This document shows, in pieces, positions 16,159 through 25,187 of a stretch of DNA of 55,369 nt (position 1 is the stretch's first letter; each line of letters begins with the position of its first letter). The notes under the pieces were generated by a model. The model saw nothing but the letters and a program-made list of their open reading frames with translations. It was not told the origin of the DNA and did not search any database. The stretch is from Actinomycetes bacterium (GTDB lineage: Bacteria; Actinomycetota; Actinomycetes; Actinomycetales; Microbacteriaceae). Location: contig JAEYVZ010000070.1 of the NCBI GenBank assembly GCA_023431405.1, forward strand, positions 1 through 55,369, given 5' to 3'. A program made the position numbers and the translations under genes.

Positions 16159-17127
16159 ATGCACAACGAGGTCACCTCCGAAGGCGCGCCCGGCGACGAG
16201 TTCCAGTTCCTCCCGGCCCAGGCGCGGCAGCTCGGCCTCGACCGGGTTCCCCCGGTCACCCGGCTCACCCACGCCCTGCCCGACGGCCGGACCGTGAGCG
16301 CGCTGCGCTTCGGAGCCCCCGACGGGAGCGCAGACGACTCCCCGGTCGTCACCTTCCTCCACGGCGCCGGTCTCAACGCCCACACGTGGGACACCACGAT
16401 CCTCGCGCTCGGGCTCCCGGCCCTCGCCGTCGACCTTCCCGGCCACGGTGACTCGTCGTGGCGCACGGATGCCGCCTACACCGGCCGCGCCCTCGCCGGC
16501 GACGTCGCCGAGGCGCTCGCGCAGTGGACCTCCACCCCGCAGGTGCTCGTCGGGCAGTCGCTCGGCGGGCTCACCGCCGCAGCGCTGGCCGCCCGGCATC
16601 CCGATCTCGTCAGGGAGCTGGTCGTCGTCGACATCACCCCCGGCATCGACCCCGACGGCAACGCCGCCCAGATCCGGGCGTTCTTCGCCGGGCCCACCGA
16701 TTGGGCCTCCCGGGAGGAGCTGGTCGAACGCGCGCTGTCGTTCGGCTTCGGCGGCAGCCCGGAAGCAGCCGCCCGCGGCGTCTATCTGAACTCTCGCGTG
16801 CGCGCCGACGGCCGTGTCGAGTGGAAGCACCACTTCGCACACCTCGCCAGCGCCCTCGCGGCCGACCCCGGTGCCGCCGCTGACGCCGATCGGCAGCAGG
16901 ACACCCTGCGCGGCGCCCTGTCGGCATCCGGCTGGGACGACCTCACCGCCGTGCGCGCACCCGTGACCCTCATCCGAGGCGACCGCGGATTCGTCACCGA
17001 CGAGGATGCCGAGCAGTTCCGCGCGCGCGTGCCCCTGGCCGAAGTGATCGACCTGCCCTCGGGCCACAACGTGCAGGAGGATGCGCCCGTCGAACTGGCT
17101 CGCCGTGTGGCATCGCTCGCGCGGTGA
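16159..17127 (+). CDS. Alpha/beta hydrolase
   Basis: Hydrolase-fold protein of 322 residues. Visible are the oxyanion HGAG near residue 74, a DLPGHGDS segment near 95, the nucleophile elbow GQSLGG near 135, and a catalytic His in SGHNVQEDAP near 304, with an acidic partner likely in the VTLIRGDRGFVTDED segment. The length and cap region (AFFAGPTDWASREELVERAL) fit ester or epoxide/haloalkane-type hydrolases; the substrate is unknown. The ATG at 16159 has no ribosome site. CAGACT ends 6 nt upstream, a weaker version of the leaderless pattern. It is divergent from the AhpD-like gene, 63 nt away. Confidence 0.85.
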   Translation: MHNEVTSEGAPGDEFQFLPAQARQLGLDRVPPVTRLTHALPDGRTVSALRFGAPDGSADDSPVVTFLHGAGLNAHTWDTTILALGLPALAVDLPGHGDSSWRTDAAYTGRALAGDVAEALAQWTSTPQVLVGQSLGGLTAAALAARHPDLVRELVVVDITPGIDPDGNAAQIRAFFAGPTDWASREELVERALSFGFGGSPEAAARGVYLNSRVRADGRVEWKHHFAHLASALAADPGAAADADRQQDTLRGALSASGWDDLTAVRAPVTLIRGDRGFVTDEDAEQFRARVPLAEVIDLPSGHNVQEDAPVELARRVASLAR

Positions 17128-17282
17128 AGATTCGCGAACGTTCGTGACGGCCGATGACCTCGAACCGCCCGGCGGACTCTAGGCTGTTACGCGCACCCGA
17201 GTCGGCAGGCTGACGCAAGGGATCGAGAAGCCCGATTCCGCGAACAGCGGCGCCTGCCTCTTGTGAAAGGAATCCTCTGTCC

Positions 17283-18794
17283 ATGCTCCGTCGTACCGCA
17301 CTGGCCGCAGCCGCGCTGCTGGCATCCGGCGCGCTGCTGCTCTCCGCCTGCTCCGGCGGTCAGACCCCCGCACCCACCGCGACCGAGGTGACCCCCGACC
17401 TCGACGCGACACTCACCGTGCGTCTCGTGCTCGAGCCGTCGAACCTCGACATCCGTGAGACGTCGGGCGCAGCGCTCGACCAGATCCTCATCGACAACGT
17501 CTACCAGGGCCTCGTCTCCCGCACGCCCGAGCAGGAGATCGTGCCGGCGCTGGCGAGCGACTACACCGTCTCCGACGACGGGCTCACCTACACCTTCACC
17601 GTGCGGGGCGGCGTCCTCTTCCATGACGGCAGCGAGCTCACTCCGGACGATGTCGTGTGGTCGCTCAACGAGGTGAAGAAGAACGCCGCCTACCGCGACT
17701 CGGCACGCCTCGCGAACGTCGAGAAGATCAGCGCCGACGGCCAGGAGGTCACCCTCACGCTGAGCAAGCCCGACTCGACCCTGCTGTGGAACCTCACCGG
17801 CCGCGCGGGACTCATCCTCAAGAAGGGCGACAAGACCGACCGCAAGGTCGACGCCAACGGCACCGGCCCCTTCACGCTCGAAAGCTGGAAGCAGGGCGAC
17901 AGCATCACCCTCGCCCGCAACGAGGACTACTGGGGAGACAAGGCGCGGGTCGCCGAAGTGGTGTTCGACTACATCCCCGACACGCAGGCCGCTCTCAACG
18001 CGGCCCTCGCGGGCGACCTCGACATCGTGACCGGCTTCGACGCGACGCTGAAAGACCAGATCGAGGCGAACGGCGACTTCGTCCTGAACCTCGGCGCCTC
18101 CACCGACAAGGGCACCCTCGCGTTCAACTCGAAGAAGGCGCCGCTGAACGACGTGCGCGTGCGTCAGGCGATCCGACAGGCGATCGACAAGGAGTCGATC
18201 GTGGAGGCGCTGGGCGCCGGACAGACGATGTACGGACCGATCCCCGAGCTCGACCCCGGCTACGAAGACCTCTCCGCGGTCGCCCCGTACGACCCCGAGG
18301 CCGCGCGTGCGCTGCTGAAGGAGGCCGGTGCCGAGAACCTCTCGCTCACCCTCACCCTCTACAACGGCTACGGCACGACGGTCTCGCAGATCCTCGTCTC
18401 GAACCTCAACGACGTCGGCATCACGCTCAAGGTGGATGCCGTGGAGTTCCCCGCCTGGCTCAACGACGTCTACATCAACCAGGACTACGACCTCAGCTTC
18501 GTGCTGCACACCGAGGCGCGCGACTTCGAGAACTGGGCGAACCCGGCCTACTACTTCACGTACGACAACCCGGAGGTGCAGCGCCTCTACGCGGAGTCGG
18601 TCGCTGCGACCGACGAGGAGACGGCCGCCGACCTCCTGCGCCAGGCCGCCCGGATCGTCTCCGAGGACCACGCCGCCGACTGGCTCTACAACGGCGCCTC
18701 GGTGGTCGCCGTCGGCACGAACGTCGCCGGTGTCCCCACGATCAACGTGAACGAGCGCTTCAACGTCGCCGAAGTGGTCAAGAGCGCGGAGTGA
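17283..18794 (+). CDS. Peptide/nickel-type ABC transporter substrate-binding lipoprotein (SBP family 5)
   Basis: Extracellular binding protein of 503 residues. The signal peptide ends in lipobox LSAC with the acylated cysteine at residue 23. Family 5 features include the VYQGLVSRTPEQEIVPALA region, LTYTFTVRGGVLFHDGSELT, and ARNEDYWG near 215. It captures an oligopeptide, dipeptide or similar ligand for the downstream permeases. TAGGCT at 17180-17185 may be the operon promoter -10. The 3' end overlaps the next gene by 4 nt (GTGA). It is the first of five tightly coupled genes. Confidence 0.93.
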   Translation: MLRRTALAAAALLASGALLLSACSGGQTPAPTATEVTPDLDATLTVRLVLEPSNLDIRETSGAALDQILIDNVYQGLVSRTPEQEIVPALASDYTVSDDGLTYTFTVRGGVLFHDGSELTPDDVVWSLNEVKKNAAYRDSARLANVEKISADGQEVTLTLSKPDSTLLWNLTGRAGLILKKGDKTDRKVDANGTGPFTLESWKQGDSITLARNEDYWGDKARVAEVVFDYIPDTQAALNAALAGDLDIVTGFDATLKDQIEANGDFVLNLGASTDKGTLAFNSKKAPLNDVRVRQAIRQAIDKESIVEALGAGQTMYGPIPELDPGYEDLSAVAPYDPEAARALLKEAGAENLSLTLTLYNGYGTTVSQILVSNLNDVGITLKVDAVEFPAWLNDVYINQDYDLSFVLHTEARDFENWANPAYYFTYDNPEVQRLYAESVAATDEETAADLLRQAARIVSEDHAADWLYNGASVVAVGTNVAGVPTINVNERFNVAEVVKSAE

Positions 18795-19741
18795 TCCGCT
18801 ACGCGCTGACGAGACTGGCCCTGCTCCTGCTCGGCCTGTTCGTCGCCAGTGCGCTCATCTTCCTCACCCTCCGCGTCCTCCCCGGCGATGTGGCTCAGCT
18901 CATCGCCGGGGTGAACGCGACCCCCGAGCAGCTCGCCGCCATCCGGGAACGGCTCGGCCTCGATGAGCCGCTGTGGTCGCAGTACGGCGGGTGGCTCGGC
19001 GGCATCCTCACCGGCGACCTCGGAGCGTCGCAGCTGACGGGCAAGCCCGTGGTGGACGAGCTCGTGGAGAAGGCCGAGGTCACCGTGCCGCTCGGGCTGC
19101 TCGCGATGGCGATCGCGCTGGTGATCGCCCTGCCGTTCGGCGTGCTCTCGGCGATGCGCCGCGGCCACGCCGACGGCACGGCCGTGAACGTGGGGGCGCA
19201 GGCGGTCGCGGCGGTGCCGGTCGTGTGGGCGGGCATGATGCTCGTGATCGTGTTCGCCGTCTGGCTCGGCTGGCTTCCCGCGCAGGGCTTCCCGCGGGCC
19301 GGCTGGGCCGATCCCGCCCAGGCGGTCCGTTCGCTCCTCCTCCCGGCTCTGACGATCGGGGTCATCGAAGGCGCCATGCTGCTGCGGTTCGTTCGATCGG
19401 CGACGCTCCAGGCCGTCGGACAGGACTACGTCCGCACCGCCGCCGCCAAGGGACTCACCCGCACGCAGGCGCTCCTGCGGCACGGCCTTCCCAACGTGGG
19501 ACTGTCGATCATCACGGTGCTGGGGCTCCAGGTGGCGGGGATCATCGTCGGCGCCGTCGTCATCGAGCAGCTGTTCGGGCTCCCCGGCATCGGGCGGATG
19601 CTGGTCACCGACGTCGGCAACCGCGACCTCCCCAAGGTGCAGGGCGAGCTCCTCGTGCTCACGGGCTTCGTGCTGGTCGTGGGCTTCGTCGTCGACCTCG
19701 TGCATCGCCTCATCGACCCGCGTCAACGGGAGGCCGAATGA
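18791..19741 (+). CDS. ABC transporter permease, DppB/OppB type
   Basis: Membrane permease of 316 residues. The N-terminus RYALTRLALLLLGLFVASALIF and RVLPGDVAQLI are the usual DppB-type first segment and loop. The EAA-like coupling loop reads DYVRTAAAKGLTRTQALLRH near 213-232. About six membrane segments are present. Translation starts at GTG 18791, overlapping the binding-protein stop, and ends overlapping the next ATG by 4 nt. It forms the channel with the following permease. Confidence 0.93.
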   Translation: MIRYALTRLALLLLGLFVASALIFLTLRVLPGDVAQLIAGVNATPEQLAAIRERLGLDEPLWSQYGGWLGGILTGDLGASQLTGKPVVDELVEKAEVTVPLGLLAMAIALVIALPFGVLSAMRRGHADGTAVNVGAQAVAAVPVVWAGMMLVIVFAVWLGWLPAQGFPRAGWADPAQAVRSLLLPALTIGVIEGAMLLRFVRSATLQAVGQDYVRTAAAKGLTRTQALLRHGLPNVGLSIITVLGLQVAGIIVGAVVIEQLFGLPGIGRMLVTDVGNRDLPKVQGELLVLTGFVLVVGFVVDLVHRLIDPRQREAE

Positions 19742-20613
19742 GCCGCCTGATGTGGCTGCGGCGCCTGTGGGCGCTGTCGACCGGACGCTTCGGCATCATC
19801 GTGGTCGCCGTCATCGGCGTCGTCGCGCTGGTCTCGCTGTTCTGGCTGCCGTTCGACCCCCAGCGGGTCGACGTCGCGGCGCGGTGGACGCCGCCGAGCT
19901 GGCCGCACCTCCTCGGCACCGACAACGCCGGCCGCGACATCCTGAGCCTTCTCATGGCGGGCGCCCGCACGACGGTGTGGGTGGCGCTCGGCGCCGGGCT
20001 CGTGGCGACCCTCATCGGGCTCGCGCTCGCGGCCCTGGGCGCACTGACGGCCCGATGGGTCCGCGAGACGGTCGCCGTCGTCGTCGACATCCTCATCGCG
20101 TTCCCCGTGCTGCTGATCGCGATGATGATCTCGTCGGTGTGGGGAGGATCGCTCGCGGTCGTCGTCTTCTCGGTGGGCATCGGGTTCGGCGTCAACATCG
20201 CCCGCGTCACCCGCCCGGAGCTTCGACGCGTGCTTCACAGCGACTTCGTGCTGGCGGGACGTGCGAGCGGGCTGACTCCCTTCCAGAACCTGTGGCGGCA
20301 CCTCCTTCCCAACGTCGCCCCCGTGTTCATCGTGCAGCTGTCGTGGGGCATGGCCGTGGCGGTGCTCGCCGAGGCGGGCCTCAGCTACCTCGGCTTCGGC
20401 GCCCCGCCCACCGAGCCGTCGTGGGGCCTTCTGCTGAAGGAGCTGCAGGCCTACATCTCGGTGTACCCCGGCAGCGTCGTGTGGCCGGGCCTGGCGATCA
20501 CCCTCACGGTGCTGGGGCTGAACCTCCTCGGCGACGCGCTGCGCGAGGCGACCGATCCCACGCTCTCTCGCCGTCGCGGCGAAGCGATCCCCCAGCCGGC
20601 GGTGATCGCATGA
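19738..20613 (+). CDS. ABC transporter permease, DppC/OppC type
   Basis: Second permease subunit, 291 residues. After the first membrane helix comes the DppC-type phrase HLLGTDNAGRDILSLLMAGA. The coupling loop is SDFVLAGRASGLTPFQNLWR near 162-181. The C-terminal GLNLLGDALREATDP is a family hallmark. It overlaps both neighbours by 4 nt and pairs with the DppB-type subunit. Confidence 0.93.
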   Translation: MSRLMWLRRLWALSTGRFGIIVVAVIGVVALVSLFWLPFDPQRVDVAARWTPPSWPHLLGTDNAGRDILSLLMAGARTTVWVALGAGLVATLIGLALAALGALTARWVRETVAVVVDILIAFPVLLIAMMISSVWGGSLAVVVFSVGIGFGVNIARVTRPELRRVLHSDFVLAGRASGLTPFQNLWRHLLPNVAPVFIVQLSWGMAVAVLAEAGLSYLGFGAPPTEPSWGLLLKELQAYISVYPGSVVWPGLAITLTVLGLNLLGDALREATDPTLSRRRGEAIPQPAVIA

Positions 20614-21398
20614 GCCTCGACGTACGCGACCTCGTGATCGAGATCGACGGGCGGCGGGTCGTCGACTCCGTCTCGTTCGACGTTCCCGACGGAGCGCGGG
20701 TGGGACTCATCGGCGAGTCGGGCTCCGGCAAGTCGCTCACCGCGCTCGCCCTCCTCGGCCTCCTCCCCGACGGCGCGACCGCCTCGGGGAGCATCCGCTG
20801 GAACGGGCGCGAGCTCCTCGGACTCTCCGACCGCGACCTCGCCACCCTCCGCGGCGATGAGATCGGCATCGTGTTCCAAGAGCCGCGCACCGCGCTGAAC
20901 CCGATCCGCACCGTCGGCCGCCAGATCGCCGAGTCGATCCGCATCCACGAACGGCTCCCCCGCCGCGAGGCCATGGCGCGCGCCGTCGCGGAGGCCGCCC
21001 GCGTCCGGCTGCCCGACCCGGAACAGATCGTGCGCCGGTATCCCCATCAGCTCTCGGGCGGTCAGCGCCAGCGGGTCGCGATCGCCATGGCCCTCGCGTG
21101 CCGCCCGCGCCTGCTGATCGCCGACGAGCCGACGACGGCGCTCGACGTGACGATCCAGGCCGACATCCTGGAGCTGCTCGCGAACCTCGTGGAGACCGAC
21201 GGGATGTCGCTCGTGTTCATCACGCACGACCTCGCGGTGCTGTCGCAGGTCGCGACCCGCGCCCTCGTGCTGGAAGACGGGCACGTGGTCGAGCAGGGGC
21301 CGCTGTCGAGACTGCTCACCGCGCCCGAATCTCCCATCACGCAAGGGTTGCTGCGCGACGCGACGGCGACGCTCTGGAGACCCGGAGGGATCACATGA
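20610..21398 (+). CDS. ABC transporter ATP-binding protein, DppD-like
   Basis: ATPase subunit of 262 residues. Walker A is GESGSGKS near 36-43, the Q-loop is in GIVFQEPRTALNP, the signature is LSGGQRQRVAIAMAL, Walker B is LLIADEPTTALDVT, and the H-loop is FITHDLAVL. The QEPRTALNP and DEPTTALDVT wording is typical of peptide-transport ATPases. The protein is shorter than E. coli DppD and seems to lack its C-terminal iron-sulphur extension. Coupled by 4-nt overlaps on both sides. Confidence 0.94.
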   Translation: MSLDVRDLVIEIDGRRVVDSVSFDVPDGARVGLIGESGSGKSLTALALLGLLPDGATASGSIRWNGRELLGLSDRDLATLRGDEIGIVFQEPRTALNPIRTVGRQIAESIRIHERLPRREAMARAVAEAARVRLPDPEQIVRRYPHQLSGGQRQRVAIAMALACRPRLLIADEPTTALDVTIQADILELLANLVETDGMSLVFITHDLAVLSQVATRALVLEDGHVVEQGPLSRLLTAPESPITQGLLRDATATLWRPGGIT

Positions 21399-22186
21399 GC
21401 GACATCCTCCTGCGCGGCCGTGGCCTCAGCCGCTCGTACCGCGAGCGGGCGACGCGGCTGTTCGCACCACGCCGATCGACGACGGCCCTCGATGACGTCG
21501 ATGTCGATGTGCGCGAGGGGTCCGCGCTCGGCATCATCGGCGAGTCGGGATCGGGCAAGTCGACCCTCATCCGGCTGCTGCTCGGCCTCGACGTCGCCAC
21601 CTCCGGCACCGTCGAGTTCGACGGACGCCGCATCGACCCGCGGGCGGGTGCCCGCGCCCTCCATTGGCTGCGGCGGCAGACCGGCATCGTCTTCCAAGAC
21701 CCGTACGCCTCGCTCGACCCCCGCATGAGCGTCGGACGCATCGTCGGGGAGCCGCTGTGGGCGCTGGGCATCGACGGCGACCGCCGTGCCCGCGTGCGCC
21801 GCGTGCTCGAAGACGTGGGGCTCGAGGCGGCGATGGCCGACCGGTTCCCGCACGAGTTCTCCGGGGGGCAGCGACAGCGGATCGCCCTCGCCCGCGCGAT
21901 CGTGCATCGCCCGCGCCTGCTGGTCGGCGACGAACCGCTCTCCGCACTCGACGTCACGGTGCGCGCGCAGATCCTCGACCTCGTGCGCGAGCTGCGCGCG
22001 AAGGAGCAGCTCACCCTCGTGCTCGTCTCGCACGACATCGGCGTGGTCCAGAACCTCTGCGACGACGTCGTCGTGATGAAAGACGGCCGCGTCGTCGAAG
22101 AGGGACCCACCGAGAAAGTGCTCCTCGCCCCGCAGGTCGCCTATACGCGCCGGCTGCTGGCATCCATCCCCACGATCACCCCCTGA
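21395..22186 (+). CDS. ABC transporter ATP-binding protein, DppF-like
   Basis: Second ATPase subunit, 263 residues. Walker A is GESGSGKST near 49-57, the Q-loop is in GIVFQDPYASLDPRM, the signature is FSGGQRQRIALARAI, Walker B is LLVGDEPLSALDVTV, and the H-loop is LVSHDIGVV. The two ATPases form a heterodimer that powers the importer. It is the last gene of the operon. A short GCCCC/GGGGC hairpin follows near 22193-22206 but lacks a U tract. Confidence 0.94.
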   Translation: MSDILLRGRGLSRSYRERATRLFAPRRSTTALDDVDVDVREGSALGIIGESGSGKSTLIRLLLGLDVATSGTVEFDGRRIDPRAGARALHWLRRQTGIVFQDPYASLDPRMSVGRIVGEPLWALGIDGDRRARVRRVLEDVGLEAAMADRFPHEFSGGQRQRIALARAIVHRPRLLVGDEPLSALDVTVRAQILDLVRELRAKEQLTLVLVSHDIGVVQNLCDDVVVMKDGRVVEEGPTEKVLLAPQVAYTRRLLASIPTITP

Positions 22187-22242
22187 CCGCGCGCCCCGGC
22201 GGGGGCCTGCGGACGTCGGGGGTGCGGTCTAGCCTGACGGGC

Positions 22243-23373
22243 ATGGATGCCGAGACCCCCGCGCACGCGCCCGCGTCGACGCCGCCCGTTCATACCCCCG
22301 CGGCAGCGCCGCCCGCCCATATGATCGTGCCGCCGTACCTGCTCGCGCGGCTGGCGGCATCGCAGGAGCCGCGGTTCGCCGGGGCGTCGCAGGCGGCACG
22401 GGCGACCCTCGCCGCCCCCCGCACCTACCGGCCCGTGCGCGGCCAGTACGACCTCTCGGTCGACGGCGACTCGCTGGTGGTGTCCGCCTCGCCCACCCCC
22501 GACCGCACGATCTCCGACGCGAACAACCGCGAGACGCTGCCCGGAGAGCGTGTGCGCGGCGAAGACGACCCGCCCACGGGCGACGCTGCCGTCGACGAGG
22601 CGTTCGATGGCCTCGGCGCGACGTTCACGCTGCTGTGGGACGCGTTCTCCCGCGTCTCGATCGACGGCGCGGGCACCCCCCTGCTCGCGACGGTGCACTA
22701 CGGAGACCACTACGACAACGCGTTCTGGAACGGCGAGCGCATGGTCTTCGGCGACGGCGACGGCGAGGTGTTCACGGGGTTCACGGGCTCGGTGACGGTC
22801 ATCGCGCACGAACTCGCCCACGGGGTGATCGATGCGGCGGGAGGGCTCACCTACTCGGGTGCGTCGGGCGCGCTCAACGAGTCGATCGCGGATGTCTTCG
22901 GTGCCCTGGCCGAGCAGCACCTGCGCCACCAGCGCGCCGACGAGGCATCGTGGCTCATCGGCGAGGGCATCTTCACCCCCGCGGTGCAGGGCACCGCCCT
23001 GCGCTCGATGGCGGCGCCCGGCACCGCCTACGACGACGATGTGCTCGGACGCGACCCGCAGCCGGCGCACATGCGCGACTTCGTCGTCACGACCTCCGAC
23101 AACGGCGGTGTGCACATCAACTCCGGCATCCCCAACAAGGCCTTCCACCTCGTCGCGACAGCGCTCGGCGGCTACGCCTGGGAGCGCGCCGGCCGCGTCT
23201 GGTATCTCGCCCTCACGGCAGGAAGCCTCGATCCGGGCAGCGACTTCCGCGCGTTCGCCGACGCCACCCTGGCCGCCGCATCACGGGAGTACGGTGAGGA
23301 GTCGGAGGAGCACACCGCCGTGAGGTCTGCATGGGCCGCGGTCGGCGTGATCGACGATGACCGACCCGAATGA
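22243..23373 (+). CDS. M4-family metallopeptidase, protealysin-like
   Basis: Thermolysin-family zinc protease of 376 residues. Zinc ligands are in HELAH (189-193) and Glu213 of ALNESIADVFG; the catalytic His is in GGVHINSGIPNKAF (His291). There is no signal peptide. The N-terminus is Pro/Ala-rich and carries PPYLL at 30-34, the short-propeptide signature of protealysin-like proteases, which are typically made without a classical signal peptide and autoprocessed. TAGCCT at 22230-22235 lies 7 nt before the ATG, so the mRNA is probably leaderless. The stop overlaps the emfourin-like gene by 17 nt, the operon layout known for protealysin and its inhibitor. Confidence 0.93.
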   Translation: MDAETPAHAPASTPPVHTPAAAPPAHMIVPPYLLARLAASQEPRFAGASQAARATLAAPRTYRPVRGQYDLSVDGDSLVVSASPTPDRTISDANNRETLPGERVRGEDDPPTGDAAVDEAFDGLGATFTLLWDAFSRVSIDGAGTPLLATVHYGDHYDNAFWNGERMVFGDGDGEVFTGFTGSVTVIAHELAHGVIDAAGGLTYSGASGALNESIADVFGALAEQHLRHQRADEASWLIGEGIFTPAVQGTALRSMAAPGTAYDDDVLGRDPQPAHMRDFVVTTSDNGGVHINSGIPNKAFHLVATALGGYAWERAGRVWYLALTAGSLDPGSDFRAFADATLAAASREYGEESEEHTAVRSAWAAVGVIDDDRPE

Positions 23374-23779
23374 CGACGAGCACGCATCCCCACCGCCGCC
23401 TGCGCTGCGCGTCGTCGTGGAGCGCTCCGGCGGCTTCGCCGGCACGGTGAGACGCTGGAGCGTCGCCGCCGCTGCCGACGACGCCCGCTGGCGGGCGCTC
23501 GTCGACGCCTGCCCGTGGGACCGCGCGGCATCCGACCGAGCCTCTGCGGCCTCCGCAGCCTCCGCAGCCTCCGCGGCCTCCGCGAACCCTGCGAGCACGG
23601 GAGCCTCGGGGAGCTCTGCGGCGGGCGCCGACCGCTTCTGCTGGTCGGTCACGGCGGCCCACGACGCCGAGGAGCGGAGGGCGGAGCTCGCCGAGCACGA
23701 CGTCAACGGCGCCTGGCGCGAGCTCATCGACGCCGTGCGCGACGCGCAGGCTGCCGCGGGGTCACCGCCCGAACAGTGA
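23357..23779 (+). CDS. Emfourin-like inhibitor of the M4 protease
   Basis: Small acidic protein of 140 residues. The core LRVVVERSGGFAGTVRRW near the N-terminus matches the conserved beginning of emfourin, the protein inhibitor encoded next to protealysin in Serratia and in many actinomycetes. The C-terminal FCWSVTAAHD and WRELIDAVRDA give the remaining strand and helix. Between them sits an Ala/Ser-rich insert of about 45 residues encoded partly by 9-bp repeats, making it longer than usual. It starts inside the protease gene and is certainly co-translated. Its stop overlaps the convergent GNAT gene by 18 bp. Confidence 0.82.
   Translation: MTDPNDDEHASPPPPALRVVVERSGGFAGTVRRWSVAAAADDARWRALVDACPWDRAASDRASAASAASAASAASANPASTGASGSSAAGADRFCWSVTAAHDAEERRAELAEHDVNGAWRELIDAVRDAQAAAGSPPEQ
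23538..23582 (+). repeat. Five 9-bp in-frame repeats in the emfourin-like gene
   Basis: Units GCCTCCGC(A/G), with one GCCTCTGCG, encode Ala-Ser-Ala five times. They lie in the linker between the two conserved parts of the inhibitor. Copy-number change would alter linker length without breaking the frame. Confidence 0.9.
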
Positions 23780-24373
23780 CCGCTTCTTCTTCGGGGTGAG
23801 GTGCTTCTGCAGGTAGATCGTGCCGAGCCACCGGCCGAACTTGAAGCCGACCCGTCCCATCCGGCCCACCTCGACGAAGCCGAGCTTCTCGTGGAGCGCG
23901 ACCGACGCCTCGGCCCCCTTGTCGCTGATGACCGCGACCATCTCGCGGATGCCGAGCTCCTCGCACTCGACGATGAGCGCCTGCAGCAGCGCCCGGCCGA
24001 GCCCCTTGCCGGTCGCCGCCTGCCCCAGGTAGATCGAGTTCTCGACCGTGTACCGGTAGCCCGACTTCCCCGTCCACGGCGAGACCAGACCGTAGCCGAG
24101 GATCTGCCCCGTGGGAGAGACGGCGACGAGGAACGGCAGCCCGAGCTTGCGCAGATAGTCGAACTTCTCGACCCACTGCGCGTGCGACCACTTCTTCTCA
24201 TCGAAGGTCACCACCGAGTTGGTGACGTAGTAGTTGTAGATCTCCCGCACGTCGGCCATGTCGGTGCGCTCGGCCGGCCGGATCTCGTACGAGAACGGGC
24301 GCTCCGGCTCGGGTGTGCGGCGAAGGTGCCACGGCAGCCGGCGGCGATCGGTCTCGTACTCCTCCTCCAGCAT
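23762..24373 (-). CDS. GNAT-family N-acetyltransferase
   Basis: Acetyltransferase of 203 residues resembling phosphinothricin or methionine-sulfoximine acetyltransferases (Pat/MddA group). IRPAERTDMADVREIYNYYV begins the fold. The acetyl-CoA pyrophosphate loop is QAATGKGLGRALL near 128-140, and a C-terminal ALHEKLGFVEVGR is typical. It is about 25-30 residues longer than usual, with a charged N-terminal extension (MLEEEYETDRRR) and a basic tail (KKKRSLFGR). TAGGCT lies 7 nt before the ATG. The substrate, possibly an amino-acid analogue, is inferred from family resemblance. Confidence 0.85.
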   Translation of the reverse strand: MLEEEYETDRRRLPWHLRRTPEPERPFSYEIRPAERTDMADVREIYNYYVTNSVVTFDEKKWSHAQWVEKFDYLRKLGLPFLVAVSPTGQILGYGLVSPWTGKSGYRYTVENSIYLGQAATGKGLGRALLQALIVECEELGIREMVAVISDKGAEASVALHEKLGFVEVGRMGRVGFKFGRWLGTIYLQKHLTPKKKRSLFGR

Positions 24374-24383
24374 GTCGATCAGC

Positions 24384-25103
24384 CTAAACGCTCGGGAAGA
24401 GGGCGTCGTCCGACCCCGGAAGACGCCAGTCGATGGGCGACGCGCCTGCCTGCTCCAGGAGCGAGTTCGCCCGCGAGAACGGCCGCGACCCGAAGAACCC
24501 GCGGCGCGCCGACAGCGGCGACGGATGTGCCGACTCCACGATCGGCGTCGCACCGAGGAGAGGCCGCAGGCCCGCGGCATCCTTCCCCCACAGGATCGCG
24601 ACGAGCGGCTGATCACGAGCCACGAGCGTGCGGATGGCGTGCTCGGTCACCCGCTCCCATCCCCAGCCGCGGTGCGACCCCGGGGCGCCGGGGGTGACGG
24701 TGAGCACCCGGTTCAGCAGCAGGACACCCTGATCGCTCCACGCGGAGAGGTCGCCGTGCGGCGCGCGCGGGATGCCGAGGTCGCTCTCCAGCTCCTGATA
24801 GATGTTCGCGAGGCTCCGCGGGAGCGGGCGCACGTGCGCGTCGACCGCGAAGGAGAGTCCGATGGGGTGCCCGGGCGTCGGGTAGGGGTCCTGCCCGACG
24901 ATCAGCACCTTCACCTCGTCGAGCGGGCGGGCGAATGCACGCAGCACCTGATCGCCGGCGGGGAGGTATCCGCGCCCGGACGCGACCTCGTCGCGCAGCC
25001 GGTCACCGAGGGCGGCGATGTCTCCCGCCACCGGCTCCAGCGCGCGAGCCCAGCCGGGGTCGATCGCGCCGGATCCGGCCAGTGCCGGCAAGGGGTTCGT
25101 CAC
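24384..25103 (-). CDS. ung: Uracil-DNA glycosylase
   Basis: Family 1 uracil-DNA glycosylase of 239 residues that removes uracil from DNA to start base-excision repair. The water-activating motif is GQDPYPTPGH near 73-82, and the DNA-intercalating loop is HPSPLSARRGFFGSRPF near 194-210. The N-terminal RGYLPAGDQVLRAF is the usual lead-in. GTG 25103 is chosen because GAAGGGAG sits 7-8 nt upstream. The more distal GTG at 25127 directly abuts a TAGGCT -10 box and would not be transcribed. Confidence 0.95.
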   Translation of the reverse strand: MTNPLPALAGSGAIDPGWARALEPVAGDIAALGDRLRDEVASGRGYLPAGDQVLRAFARPLDEVKVLIVGQDPYPTPGHPIGLSFAVDAHVRPLPRSLANIYQELESDLGIPRAPHGDLSAWSDQGVLLLNRVLTVTPGAPGSHRGWGWERVTEHAIRTLVARDQPLVAILWGKDAAGLRPLLGATPIVESAHPSPLSARRGFFGSRPFSRANSLLEQAGASPIDWRLPGSDDALFPSV

Positions 25104-25187
25104 GCCGTCGCTCCCTTCATCGCACACAGCCTACGGCGGGAGCGATCCGCCCTGCCGCCGGGCGCCGGCCGGTCCTAGAATGACGCG

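Noticed and set aside
17131..17145. CGAACGTTCG palindrome resembling an SOS box
   Set aside because: The actinobacterial LexA box needs CGAAC and GTTCG four bases apart; this one is too short, and the gene downstream is a transporter.
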